Shown here: piece after piece, positions 11,573-20,974 of the stretch | Numbering within the stretch: position 1 is the stretch's first letter | How the letters are laid out: each line of letters opens with the position of its first letter | From: Euclidia mi | Lineage: Eukaryota > Arthropoda > Insecta > Lepidoptera > Erebidae | Assembly: GCA_944739405.2 (NCBI GenBank) | Contig: OX123200.2 | Span: 4,728,761 to 4,792,760, forward strand | Direction: 5' to 3' | Length of the DNA stretch: 64,000 bases | Program-made: the position numbers and the translations under genes | The notes under the pieces: generated by a model | Database searches by the model: none | Seen by the model: only the letters and a program-made list of their open reading frames with translations | What the model was told of the DNA's origin: nothing

Positions 11573-11852
11573 AAAAAAGCGGCGGTAGCCCAGTGGTGTA
11601 CGTAACGGACTGCCGAGACGATGGTCTCGGGTTCGATCCCCAGGTACCTCGGGCACACACCTCTGACTTTTCGAAGTTATGTGTGTATTAAAAATGTTAA
11701 TTATCGCTCGCTTAATAATATGCCCGGTAGATGGCAATAGGCTCGCCCCCTATTACATTGGGACCGAAACATATCTGGCGAAGTGTGGGTGTGTAATACA
11801 CCTCTGCCTACCCCTTCGGGGATAAAAGGCGTGAAGATATGTTATGTTATGC
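11573..11852 (+). mobile_element. SINE C, tRNA-derived, full-length
   Basis: Flanked by a perfect 14-bp TSD TATCTAACTTGACT (11559-11572 and 11853-11866). The head GGCGGTAGCCCAGTGGTGTA provides an A-box-like sequence and GGTTCGATCCC (near 11630) a B box, as in a pol III promoter. The 3' part, CACCTCTGCCTACCCCTTCG followed by GGGATAAAAGGCGTGA, is shared with RTE LINE tails elsewhere in this window. Confidence 0.9.
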
Positions 11853-11944
11853 TATCTAACTTGACTGACGAAAAGGCTTGACCGATTTTTGTGTTCTTTT
11901 TTATATTCGGATACGGAGGTATTTTTTCTGACGATTGAATTAAT

Positions 11945-12010
11945 TATTGACTGGCCAGAAATCAAGGGGAGAGCCTTTGCCCAGCAGTGGAATACTAAAG
12001 GCTAACAAAA
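11945..12010 (+). repeat. Short repeat fragment (CCCAGCAGTGG)
   Basis: GAGAGCCTTTGCCCAGCAGTGG followed by AATACTAAAGGCTAACAAAAA matches the 3' portion of the lepidopteran repeat class seen at position 1. A similar fragment lies at 60200-60250. Confidence 0.5.
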
Positions 12011-12061
12011 AAACTAGACTTCACCAGCCCGCGTGGAATACACCTAAATATTCCTCATGAA

Positions 12062-12672
12062 TCACCCTATTTAGGCGCGCCATGTGTTACTCCACATCGC
12101 TGTCACTGTGGAGAGGCTGTCGACAGCCTTGGTCACCATGGCCTATCATGCAGCAGGAGCGCAGGCCGTATTTCACGACACGGCAACCTTAATGACATTC
12201 TCCGTCGGGCTCTTGTCTCCGCTGGCGTTCCAGCCCACCTTGAACCTCAGGGCCTGGTACGCAACGACGGCAAAAGACCAGACGGTATGTCTTTACTGCC
12301 ATGGAAGTTGGGTAGGCCTTTGGCATGGGACGCAACGTGTGTCGATACCCTCGCGCCATCACATCTTCCTAGCACAGCCGGTTGTGCGGGCGCTGCTGCT
12401 GCTACAGCGGAGACCCTCAAACGGCGCAAATACGTAAACCTAGTAGGGGATTACGTATTTGAGCCGTTTGGGGTCGAAACTTTGGGGCCATGGGGTCCAA
12501 GTGCGAGATCTCTTTTTAGAGACATCGCAAAGAGACTTGTCGACGCCTCGCGTGACCAGAAGGCTGGGTTGTATTTGGCCCAGTAGGTAAGTATCGCCAT
12601 ACAACGTGGCAACGCTGCCAGCGTTCTGGGCACGCTGCCAGTTGACGGCGATGTGGATGAATTTCATGACGC
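12062..12672 (+). pseudogene. C-terminal zinc/restriction-like endonuclease domain of a non-LTR retrotransposon
   Basis: One frame is open from 12062 to a TAG at 12584-12586 and resumes in the same frame to about 12670. It starts with a Cys/His cluster (PCVTPHRCHCG, then HHGLSCSRSAGR). It continues with GKRPDGMSLLPW and LAWDATCVDTLAPSH, a K/R-PD then 14-residue spacing then D, which fits the PD-(D/E)XK-like endonuclease at the C-terminus of RLE-type non-LTR elements. Then come VETLGPWGPSAR and, after the stop, IAIQRGNAASVLG. The polymerase part is absent, so it is a 5'-truncated copy. The domain type is inferred from motif order; the exact clade is not assigned. It is locally more GC-rich than its surroundings. 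Confidence 0.7.
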
Positions 12673-12779
12673 GCTCAAATTTTTTTTATTTTTCTTTTTC
12701 TGTATATATTTTTTTGTATGTTCTGTATATATTTCTTTGTATAGTATTTTAAGACTTAGTTACGTATAAAATAACCCTA

Positions 12780-12965
12780 TTTATTGGTGAAAATTGGATG
12801 AAAATCCGTTTCTATGTTTTTTATTTTATCGCGTTCATACAAACAGACAGAAGGACAAGAGGACTTCATTTTAAAATATGTATAGGTGTTTTGCCACCAA
12901 AAATATCTATAACCCCAATAACAAGTACATTGTTATAGCAAAACAACGTTTTCCTGGTCAGCTAG
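12780..12965 (+). mobile_element. Helitron-like 3' end (tentative)
   Basis: The segment ends AAAACAACGTTTTCCTGGTCAG followed by CTAG (12962-12965) before a T. A small AAAAC/GTTTT hairpin sits just upstream. Short hairpin plus CTAG|T is the expected Helitron terminus. The 5' end is not identified. Confidence 0.4.
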
Positions 12966-13713
12966 TTTATTATAATTGGCTAATAGATATTGTGAGAACC
13001 ATTTGATTTACAAATTATTTCAAGGGTAACAATAGCCTTTTATTGAAATTAGTCCATACAACCCCTTCTCAGTCTACTAGTTCCAACCACAACAAAAACA
13101 CATCTGTGGTTATTGACCTCACAGTCCGAGGTTAAAGGTCCAAGTTCAGCGCGTACTATTTTGATTTGATTGATTGGCCCTCGTAACAGACGACTTGCAT
13201 ACACAACTATACATATATCTTCACTTTTAGGAGCTGCGTTCAGTGCCAGTGTAGATATTAGATAGCACAGAATAGTACAGGGGACTACATAATATGTAAT
13301 AAAAGGCCCGACAGTGGGGCAGTATATATAGTCTGATAATGATGGTAATAGAATGGACATAACAATAATCAGCACAATTAGATACGAGGCATTCCACAGG
13401 CTGCCGACGGTTTGCGGATTTTTCAGTCATAAAATTAGTTTTTCATCAGCTGCTTTACCGTGGAATTACTGAGTACTACCTAAATCCTTTTCCATATTTT
13501 TGAAACAAACTTTTGAAAGGTGCATATCATGATTTAAACTCGTATCTATATACATTGATAAGGTTTAGTCTCAATGTTATGCCGCAAGAAAGCTCTCGCC
13601 GGGCCATGCTGTGCTGTTTATTTGAGCGCAGCGCCTTACACTACACAACACACTTACCATACATACACTCAGCAATTTGAGCAGCACACGGTGACACGTG
13701 TTGACGTACGCAA

Positions 13714-13729
13714 GGGGGGGGGGGGGGGG
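13714..13729. repeat. Homopolymer G16
   Basis: Sixteen consecutive G on the plus strand. Length may vary or be a sequencing artefact. Confidence 0.9.
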
Positions 13730-13941
13730 AGATAGTAGGTGCTTTATTAAGTACGTGAGCGATATACCGGTCATACGTCACTGTCCGAGATATTGTAGCA
13801 GATTGAGGCATCGTGTTCACATACAAATTATTGCGAGGCCAAAGGTGCAGCGGACGGCGATTCGTTTTTTTACTTTGCATGAAAAATGTTGTTGGAAATT
13901 TGGAGTCTGTATGGAGACAAATTTGGAGCGGAAAAGTGCTA

Positions 13942-14178
13942 TATCATCCTCCTAGCGTTATCCCAGTTTCAACCTGAGGTACGCTTACCAGTCTATCGGA
14001 TTTGACTGAATATAAGCTTTACAACAGAGTGATTGGCTGTCTCACCTCTGCAACCCGAGGGGATAGCGATAGGCCATGCTTTAGACTAGTGTCACTTTAT
14101 TTAAAGACAACGACGCTCTTATAACGATTGTCAAAGATCTACGCGACAACTGAGCGAGGATAATTATTAATTCAATAA
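13942..14178 (-). mobile_element. SINE B, headless copy 2
   Basis: Flanked by an 18-bp perfect TSD TGGAGCGGAAAAGTGCTA (13924-13941, 14179-14196). On the minus strand it starts at TTATTGAATTAATAATTATC, essentially the same point as the copy at 2076-2346, and ends CTGGGATAACGCTAGGAGGA. The tRNA-like head is missing. Confidence 0.88.
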
Positions 14179-14299
14179 TGGAGCGGAAAAGTGCTACGTA
14201 TTAACCTCATTTATTGGCATAACTATCAAGGATGGCGAGTCTTAGACTAAATGCGTCATAGCTTCATAGAATTGCCTAACAACTAAATCTACTACTACA

Positions 14300-14381
14300 G
14301 CCTGCACGGTTGGCGTAGTGGTTTAAGCGGCCGCCTCGCCGCTTGACACTGCGCCGAGTGTTGTGGGTTCCATCCCCACAC
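14300..14381 (+). mobile_element. SINE D, 5' half (tRNA-like head), split by a LINE
   Basis: TTGGCGTAGTGGTTTAAGCGG (A-box-like) and GTGGGTTCCATCCCCACAC (degraded B box) form a tRNA-like head. The body of the same SINE resumes at 20272 with ACACGAGGCAACACTTTGTG. The repeated ACAC at the two junctions is the likely LINE TSD. Confidence 0.75.
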
Positions 14382-14910
14382 TTTTTTTTTCGCTCTGTGG
14401 CAACACTAAGGCTAACAGCTGATCCGACCTTGTCCCGTATTTTTTACAAGTAAAAATATAAAATAATCGCATAATTAAGGCTAATTACAAGTTAATTGCT
14501 TAATAAATGTGTTATTTGTAATAATCTATAAACGTATTAGTGTTTTCTGTGAAAATAAGGTGAGTTTATTGTGATATCTTTTTTGACAACCAATCTACCG
14601 GCTAAATTTGCATTGTCATTTTTCAAACAGGTATAACATTGTAACTACTATTTAAAATCAACTTATACGTATAAAATAGTGTTAATTAGTATATTTCCAA
14701 ATAAAAAGTGCTATCAAGTTCCTAAATAACCACCTATAAATAGTAAAAATAAATAAACTTAACCTAAACTTTGTTAGTTGGTTACACAACTTTGGACGAG
14801 ATCAGCTGTTCTTTACTTACAATAATATTTAGCTTTAAACCCTTCTATTACTACTATTACAATCTTCTCCTTTACTTTCTTTGAACTACGTGCATTTCTC
14901 TCTTTTCACT

Positions 14911-16524
14911 ATGATTATGACTCGTAAAGCTTTGGCTCGCCAGGAAGAGTCTAAACTCCAACTGGCTTTAATTGAATTAAAGACCTCTAAGGAGTTGTGT
15001 AACAAACTGATAGAGGAAAGAGAAGATAACGAGAAAGAAATGTTGAACTTACTGGAAAAAAATAAGAGCTTAAAATGTGAAATGGCTCAGCTACATAATC
15101 AATTCTCTGATGCCATGAGTGCTCGGGATGGACTCCAGCTCATTGTGGACGGGTTTGCCGAGTGTAGTTTGCAGTATGAACAAGCCCTTGACCGTATACA
15201 GTTCTTAGACAAACAGTTACATGAGGCAAACAGTAGAATAATTCATCTAGAATTCACCCAAGATCAGATCACTACGACGGCAAATCAAAGTCTGTTCGAT
15301 GAGCTGGTGGTTCATGCTCCAAGCATGATTACTGATATAAATCATTTTAAAGTATCACTTCCAAATAGTCTCTCAGTGTGCAAAGAATCAAATAATTCAA
15401 TAAAATTGATTAGGGGTAGTAGGAATAGAATTAAGAAATATGTTAAAATAAACAAATTCATAAAAAAGACACAAAAATTAGTTCACAGACAAAAGTTTTT
15501 CATAAAAAATGTTAAGCTAAATAGGGAAAGATTAATTGCTCTTGAAAAATTAAAAAATTACTCACAGAAATATCACCAAAATAATTTGAAACATAAATTA
15601 GAAATAAATAATTTGCAGGTAGAATTAAATAATCTTAGTGACAAATTAGTATCAATGACAAATAAATATAAAAGCTCTGAGCTACAAATGAAAGAGTACA
15701 TATTGGCAATGAATGAGTTGGTGGCATCAAATAGTAACGACTGCTCAATACCATTGAACAATGACATCCCGTTCAACCTCAAACACTCACCAGCTTGCTC
15801 ATTGCCAACATGTAACCCGGTTTTGCTAAATAGTTCTATAAACAATACAAAATCAAATATTAAACACACTGTAAATAAATTAAAAAATAACAAACTAGAC
15901 AGTAAAACTATATTACAAAATAAAAATAAAGTGATAATATTTAGTGATGAGATTGGAAAAGGTATGGGTCAGTTGTTGGCAAACACATATAGTGATGGGT
16001 TAGTGATGAACTACTGTTTGCCTGGGTTAAGTTCCATTGCTATTTTAGATAAAATTATAAACTTCAATTTTGACCAGGATACAACTTTATTGATTCTACT
16101 TGGTAAAAGAGGATCTTTAAATAAAAGACTTTTATTCAATTATTACAGTAAATTATGTGAATTAAATTTAAATCAAATTATTATGCTCACTTTACCTTTC
16201 AGTAAAGGGTTGCCACAGAAAGAAAATAATATTAGATATAGTCTTAATATAAATTTGTGTAGTTGGTCATACAATAACGATCAATTTCATGTTTTTGACT
16301 CTAACAATTATGTTAGTAAAGCTTTACATTTGACGCAAGATACTTGTTATCTGAATTCTTATTATAAAAGACAACTAGCTGAGTCGCTAGCATTTTGTAT
16401 TGACATTTCAGCCAAGAATTTGGCTAATAAACGTGTTGCTCCTATACAGCAACAAAATGACATTTATAATGATTCAGCCAATATTTTGGCTACACAGTCT
16501 GACATTCCTATTAATTTAAATTAA
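14911..16524 (+). CDS. LINE ORF1 protein, coiled coil plus SGNH-like domain
   Basis: 537 residues from the ATG at 14911. An in-frame TTG 30 bases upstream is a less likely start. Residues ~10-120 are heptad-rich and charged (RQEESKLQLALIELKTSKEL), predicting a long coiled coil suited to multimerisation. A strongly basic stretch follows around 165-220 (KKYVKINKFIKKTQKL), a plausible RNA-binding region, then a second short coil. The last ~180 residues contain VIIFSDEIGKGMG, MNYCLPGLSSIAIL and TTLLILLGKRG, in an order resembling the SGNH/esterase-like fold known in ORF1 of CR1-type LINEs. That domain call is inference. The likely role is binding element RNA as a chaperone in the RNP. The stop is TAA at 16522-16524, directly after TTTAAAT. 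Confidence 0.85.
   Translation: MIMTRKALARQEESKLQLALIELKTSKELCNKLIEEREDNEKEMLNLLEKNKSLKCEMAQLHNQFSDAMSARDGLQLIVDGFAECSLQYEQALDRIQFLDKQLHEANSRIIHLEFTQDQITTTANQSLFDELVVHAPSMITDINHFKVSLPNSLSVCKESNNSIKLIRGSRNRIKKYVKINKFIKKTQKLVHRQKFFIKNVKLNRERLIALEKLKNYSQKYHQNNLKHKLEINNLQVELNNLSDKLVSMTNKYKSSELQMKEYILAMNELVASNSNDCSIPLNNDIPFNLKHSPACSLPTCNPVLLNSSINNTKSNIKHTVNKLKNNKLDSKTILQNKNKVIIFSDEIGKGMGQLLANTYSDGLVMNYCLPGLSSIAILDKIINFNFDQDTTLLILLGKRGSLNKRLLFNYYSKLCELNLNQIIMLTLPFSKGLPQKENNIRYSLNINLCSWSYNNDQFHVFDSNNYVSKALHLTQDTCYLNSYYKRQLAESLAFCIDISAKNLANKRVAPIQQQNDIYNDSANILATQSDIPINLN
16515..16521 (+). promoter_or_regulatory. Candidate -1 ribosomal frameshift heptamer at the ORF1 stop
   Basis: In the ORF1 reading frame the bases are T TTA AAT, a canonical X XXY YYZ slippery site, followed at once by the TAA stop. 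A -1 slip moves ribosomes into the ORF2 frame, which is open from 16515 (its previous stop is TAA at 16512-16514) through ORF2. There are 50 open codons before the first ORF2 ATG. No strong downstream stem or pseudoknot is obvious; only a weak AGAG/CTCT hairpin near 16538-16551 is visible. AT-richness makes chance possible. Confidence 0.45.
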
Positions 16525-16664
16525 ATATTTCGACAATAGAGAATACCTCTTGCAATAACACTTTCATTAATAATGGGCTGGTATGTACGAATAAGCCCAA
16601 TTCAACTAATAATACATTTAGAAATTCGCAAGTATTAAAACTGCTACATCAAAATATACAAGGT

Positions 16665-19463
16665 ATGTCAAATAAAGATTTAGAAGTGGAGTTGTTCATG
16701 AACGGTGAATGCGTTGATGTTTTGTGTATAACAGAACATTGGCTTAAAGTTCACCAGTTCATGTGCAATTTTAATAACCATCTAGTTGGTAGTTCGTTCA
16801 GCAGACAAAATGCAATACATGGTGGATCGTTGATTTTAGTTAATAAGCTGCTTAAATTTAAGAATCGTAGTGACATTGTTAGTTTCTCTGTTGAACGGAC
16901 AGTTGAAATAGCCTGTGTGGAGTTGGACCAACTTGTTGTGTTGAGTGTGTATAGGCCACCATCGTCCTTCTATGATAACTTTGAAAGTGTCATGGATGAT
17001 GTGTTACGGAAGCTATGCCAACAAAATAAATCTATAATAGTAGGTGGCGATTTTAATATTAATTTACTCGAAGATTCCCTGAATTGCCACAAAATTAAGA
17101 ATTTGTTCAAATCATATAATCTTGCATGCTTATTTTTGGAACCCACCAGGATAACTTCCACGACATCTACTTGTATAGACAATATATTTACAAATATTGT
17201 ACCAGTTACAAAGCAAATAATTAACAAATTAACATCAGATCATTTTGGACAATCTATAACATTTGCTATGCAGTCTAAAAAAGTAGGTAGAAAGGAATTG
17301 AATGTGGTGCCAAAAACTTTGCGTCGTCTTGAGGGACTTAAGGATAAACTCACAAGTACACTACCATACTTATGCTATAATAACGATCCCAATAAGTTGT
17401 ACAATTCTTTCTTTGACATGTACTGTACTATATTCAGTTCTATCTTTGTCCCTAAGAGGATCTCAGTTGCTGGTACTACATCCTTCAGTGAATGGGCAAC
17501 CACTGGAATTTATAAAAGTAGAAATAAGCTTTACGAATTATATGAACAGAAAGTAATTAATAAAAATGATGAAAAATTTTGTCAATACGTAAGAAATTAT
17601 TCTAAGTTATTTAAAAAGATTTGTCGTGAAGCTAAGACACTTTATTTAAAATCAAAAATTAAAAACAGTGACAATAAAATAAAAGCAACGTGGGATATTA
17701 TAAACAATGAGACTGGAAGGGTCAAGATTAAAAGTAACAATTACACGCTTCAAGTAAATAAAAAGATAATAAAATCAGATTTTGAGGTTGCCACAGCATT
17801 TGAAAATTTCTTCACAGACATTCCAGTCTCAACCACTAAATCCCTGAACTCATCCCCCAATGACGCCGAATCTCTATTAAAACAAAATGTCAATAGGTGT
17901 AACATTGAATTTAGATTTAGTTATGTCACTGACAAAGATATTGTAAAAACTTTTAATACTCTTAATTTGAAGAAGACTAGTGATCTTTGGGGCAATTCTG
18001 TTGTGATTACGAAATCCATAATCAACACAGTAGCACCTGAACTGGCAATAATTTTCAATAGATGCATTGACTGTGGTGTGTTTCCTGATCAAATGAAAAG
18101 TAGTAAAGTAATTCCGTTATTTAAATCAGGTAGCACATCTGACCCCACAAATTATAGGCCAATATCTGTGCTACCCACGTTTAGTAAAATTTTTGAAAAA
18201 TTAATTCTAGGCCAGCTTCAAAGTCATTTAAATAACAATAAGCTGTTACATGAAAAACAATTTGGTTTTACTAGGGGTCGCTCAACTACCGATGCTGGAG
18301 TTGAGCTTTTAGATAGTATTTTTGATGCCTGGGAGGAGTCGCATGATGCTCTAGGAGTCTTTTGTGACTTATCTAAGGCTTTTGATTGCGTTTTTCATGA
18401 AACATTGATCAGCAAATTACATTACTATGGAGTTAAGAACACTGCTTTGGATCTCCTAACATCATATTTGAGTAATAGGATACAGAGAGTTGAGGTAAAT
18501 GGAAAAGTTTCTATGGGTTCAGTGGTCACGATGGGAGTGCCGCAAGGTTCAATTCTTGGTCCATTCCTTTTCCTTGTATATATTAATGATTTGCCATATA
18601 TTATGCAAAATAATGAAGAGATAGTGTTATTTGCTGATGATACATCACTTATCTTTAAACTTAGACGAGAACAATCAAATAATGACGATGTAAATAACGC
18701 TCTCTCTAAAGTAGTTCAATGGTTTACTGCTAACAATTTACTGTTAAATGAAAGAAAAACAAAATGTATACGATTTTCAAGACCGAATGTAAAACAAGTT
18801 AAACCTAACATATGTTTGAATGGAGAAGAGTTGGAGCTTATAGATAACACCGTATTCTTAGGCATAACCTTAGATTCTAGGCTACAGTGGGGCCCACATA
18901 TAGGTCAGTTGTCGAATAGACTTAGCTCTGCAGCGTACGCGGTTTATAAAATTCGTCAGTTAACTGATATAGACACAGCCAGATTAGTATATTTTAGTTA
19001 TTTCCACAGCATAATGTCATATGGAATTTTATTATGGGGCAACGCAGCTGACATTCAAACTGTGTTTGTACTGCAGAAGCGGGCTATTCGTGCAATCTAC
19101 AGTCTTGGTTCAAGGCATTCACTGAGGGAAAAATTTAAAGAAATTAAGATAATGACTGTCGCATCTCAATACATTTATGAGAACTTGTTATATGTCAGGA
19201 AAAATATAAATATGTTTTCTAAATTCAGCGACATTCATAAAATAAATACACGAAACAAAAACAAACTTGTTCTACCTTCAACTAGACTACAAAAAATAAG
19301 TAACTCATACAAGTGTCAAAGCATACGTTTTTATAACAAAATTCCAGGTAATATTCAGGAACTAAGTATTAATAAATTCAAAGTATTTATTAAACAGAGC
19401 TTGTGTTCAAAAGCTTATTACACAGTTAAAGATTATTTAGCAGACAAAAACGCCTGGAATTGA
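16665..19463 (+). CDS. LINE ORF2: endonuclease-reverse transcriptase
   Basis: 932 residues from the first ATG. APE-type endonuclease motifs are TEHW (~24), SVYRPPSS, VGGDFNIN, TCIDNIF and SDHFG (~190, catalytic His). Reverse transcriptase motifs follow: NYRPISVLP (~497), FGFTRGRSTTD, DLSKAFDCV, GVPQGSILGP and FADD (~656-659, catalytic aspartates). A C-terminal connection region ends with VKDYLADKNAWN. No RNase H is seen. The protein would nick chromosomal DNA and copy element RNA by target-primed reverse transcription. The first endonuclease motif, LLHQNIQG, with the conserved catalytic Asn, is encoded just upstream of this ATG in the same frame. Real translation therefore probably begins earlier, by frameshift from ORF1, reinitiation or a non-AUG codon. 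Confidence 0.92.
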   Translation: MSNKDLEVELFMNGECVDVLCITEHWLKVHQFMCNFNNHLVGSSFSRQNAIHGGSLILVNKLLKFKNRSDIVSFSVERTVEIACVELDQLVVLSVYRPPSSFYDNFESVMDDVLRKLCQQNKSIIVGGDFNINLLEDSLNCHKIKNLFKSYNLACLFLEPTRITSTTSTCIDNIFTNIVPVTKQIINKLTSDHFGQSITFAMQSKKVGRKELNVVPKTLRRLEGLKDKLTSTLPYLCYNNDPNKLYNSFFDMYCTIFSSIFVPKRISVAGTTSFSEWATTGIYKSRNKLYELYEQKVINKNDEKFCQYVRNYSKLFKKICREAKTLYLKSKIKNSDNKIKATWDIINNETGRVKIKSNNYTLQVNKKIIKSDFEVATAFENFFTDIPVSTTKSLNSSPNDAESLLKQNVNRCNIEFRFSYVTDKDIVKTFNTLNLKKTSDLWGNSVVITKSIINTVAPELAIIFNRCIDCGVFPDQMKSSKVIPLFKSGSTSDPTNYRPISVLPTFSKIFEKLILGQLQSHLNNNKLLHEKQFGFTRGRSTTDAGVELLDSIFDAWEESHDALGVFCDLSKAFDCVFHETLISKLHYYGVKNTALDLLTSYLSNRIQRVEVNGKVSMGSVVTMGVPQGSILGPFLFLVYINDLPYIMQNNEEIVLFADDTSLIFKLRREQSNNDDVNNALSKVVQWFTANNLLLNERKTKCIRFSRPNVKQVKPNICLNGEELELIDNTVFLGITLDSRLQWGPHIGQLSNRLSSAAYAVYKIRQLTDIDTARLVYFSYFHSIMSYGILLWGNAADIQTVFVLQKRAIRAIYSLGSRHSLREKFKEIKIMTVASQYIYENLLYVRKNINMFSKFSDIHKINTRNKNKLVLPSTRLQKISNSYKCQSIRFYNKIPGNIQELSINKFKVFIKQSLCSKAYYTVKDYLADKNAWN

Positions 19464-19745
19464 GTTTAAAAATTATGAATTGACATTAAATTATGAATTG
19501 ACATTATGAATTTTGACATTTAGAAATTAGTGACATAATATTTTTATTTACATTTGTAGTACTTGTATCTTTACATTCTGACATTTTTGATTTGACATTT
19601 GTAATTTTATTTATTTTGTTTTGACATTGTTATTTTCTTTTGACATTTAAAATTACTTAAGTAATATATTATTATTTTATTTTTTAGACATTCTTAAATT
19701 GACATTCAATAATATTTTTTGACATTTAAATATATGACATTTTAT
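19464..19745 (+). repeat. TTGACATT motif array in LINE 3' UTR
   Basis: TGACATT occurs ten times in about 280 bases directly after the ORF2 stop, mostly as TTGACATT or TTTGACATTT, irregularly spaced in AT-rich sequence. The decayed LINE at 34900-37315 has a similar array after its ORF2. Confidence 0.8.
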
Positions 19746-20246
19746 TGTTTAAATTTGTATAATTTTACATATTGTTTACAACATGTATTTTACTATGTAT
19801 TAGCATGTAAAGTTGTGAGTACGATGTGGGCATTATTAAACATATAAGCAAATAGTTGTGGCAACCTGTCTGATGGCTTAGGCTGACATGCTTATGCATA
19901 CACCTTCTGATGGCGTGGAGGCATAGTGATACAGATCGTGCTGGCTCCCTCAATCAAGGTTGAGCCGTACGATTGCTGTTGAATGCGGGCCATCAGTGGG
20001 CCAAGTCAGTCAAAAGCGTCAGATGATTTCCTGCATTGTCCTTGCATACTAAACCCTTTTTTTTGTCTGGACTTTAAAAGATCAAGAAAAGACTAAAGAA
20101 ATTGAAGTGACAAAAAAAAATAATGACTCTGAGTTTTTTTCGGCTTTTCTTCTCAAGAAGTCATTTAGCTAGGAAAAGCCGGCCTCATCTAGAATAGGGT
20201 TTTGACATGTATAAGTGTTGTAAACAACCAAAATGCAGAAATAAAT

Positions 20247-20271
20247 ATGTCTTTATGTCTTTTATGTCTTT
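20247..20271 (+). repeat. Terminal short tandem repeats of the LINE
   Basis: Three adjacent copies of ATGTCTTT(T) at 20247, 20255 and 20264 close the LINE just before SINE D resumes. Short 3' terminal repeats replace poly(A) in several CR1-related LINEs. Confidence 0.7.
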
Positions 20272-20416
20272 ACACGAGGCAACACTTTGTGTGATTCATA
20301 AATTGTTGTTTCGAGTCGGGGTGTTTATTGTGTCCGTTAGTTGTATGTTTGTTAAGCCCCCGCGAAACAGTATTTAGTACTAGTGCGGGAGTTGTCTTAA
20401 AAAAATAAAAAAAAAA
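20272..20416 (+). mobile_element. SINE D, 3' half (body and A-rich tail)
   Basis: CGAGGCAACACTTTGTGTGA to GTGCGGGAGTTGTCTTAAAA, ending in an A-rich tail, is the body of a common lepidopteran SINE. A reverse copy is at 49498-49651. Its head lies at 14300-14381 on the other side of the LINE. Confidence 0.78.
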
Positions 20417-20571
20417 TTGCACGCTATACTATATAGGTACACTTGGGGTTTCATGTCAAGTTTTCGTTTCTTCGGAAATATACTATTTGCTTCTTATATT
20501 TTTCTATGTCGCCTCTTACGACATCCACGACATGAAATGGTGTAGTGACACTATGATTCCTATTCCGTTAC

Positions 20572-20763
20572 CACATAGAGAGAAACATTCTGATATGTGT
20601 AATTTTAATATATTGGCAAACGGCGACAATCGCATTCTAAGATATTACTCATTGAAGACATATATCTGGATGTCAAAACACTTTACTAATAGGGACTAGT
20701 GTCCAAGCTATATACACACGGAGCGTAGTAAAAGATAATCGTTTCGTACTTCTCCCCATGAAC
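20572..20763 (+). repeat. ~190-bp direct duplication, copy 1
   Basis: From CATAGAGAGAAACATTCTGA to CGTTTCGTACTTCTCCCCATGA this is repeated at 21831-22021 with only a handful of differences. It is non-coding and its identity is unknown. Confidence 0.85.
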
Positions 20764-20974
20764 AATCAATGGACCGGACGCGTGCACGTGACATCAGCTG
20801 ATTGGAACATCGCCTATTCCAACGTGCTTGTCTATCCTGTTGAACAGGAGTTTTATTATTATATAGGATGCTTTATTGACTACCCGCTATATTGTATTTA
20901 GTAATGAAATGTGCGTTGATTTGTGTTTTGTACAAGTTTAATTAAAATTATGATCGGCTTTAATTCATTTGATA

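Larger units (their letters stand above)
14382..20271 (+). mobile_element. Full-length two-ORF non-LTR retrotransposon (jockey/CR1 group)
   Basis: A ~5.9-kb LINE with a 5' leader, ORF1 (14911-16524), ORF2 (16665-19463) and a ~800-base 3' UTR ending in three copies of ATGTCTTT. Both frames are open. It interrupts SINE D exactly (head 14300-14381, body 20272-20416), which fixes both ends. The likely TSD is ACAC. The ORF2 layout, an N-terminal APE-type endonuclease followed by reverse transcriptase and no RNase H, fits the CR1/jockey group. Tandem short terminal repeats instead of poly(A) recall CR1-like elements. Intact frames suggest recent activity. Confidence 0.85.

Noticed and set aside
11600..11650. 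Genuine tRNA genes suggested by B-box sequences (also near 23265, 33995, 34035, 49425, 53290, 54860)
   Set aside because: Each lies in a SINE with a body, tail and usually TSD. No complete cloverleaf with a paired acceptor stem was seen.
12084..12667. Other open frames overlapping the endonuclease domain on both strands
   Set aside because: They are shadows. Only the frame starting with 12074 shows ordered protein motifs.
13714..13729. G16 as a functional G-quadruplex
   Set aside because: A single uninterrupted run next to no gene. Slippage or sequencing artefact is simpler.
15573..15893. Minus-strand frame of 106 codons opposite ORF1
   Set aside because: Antisense shadow of a well-supported coding region.
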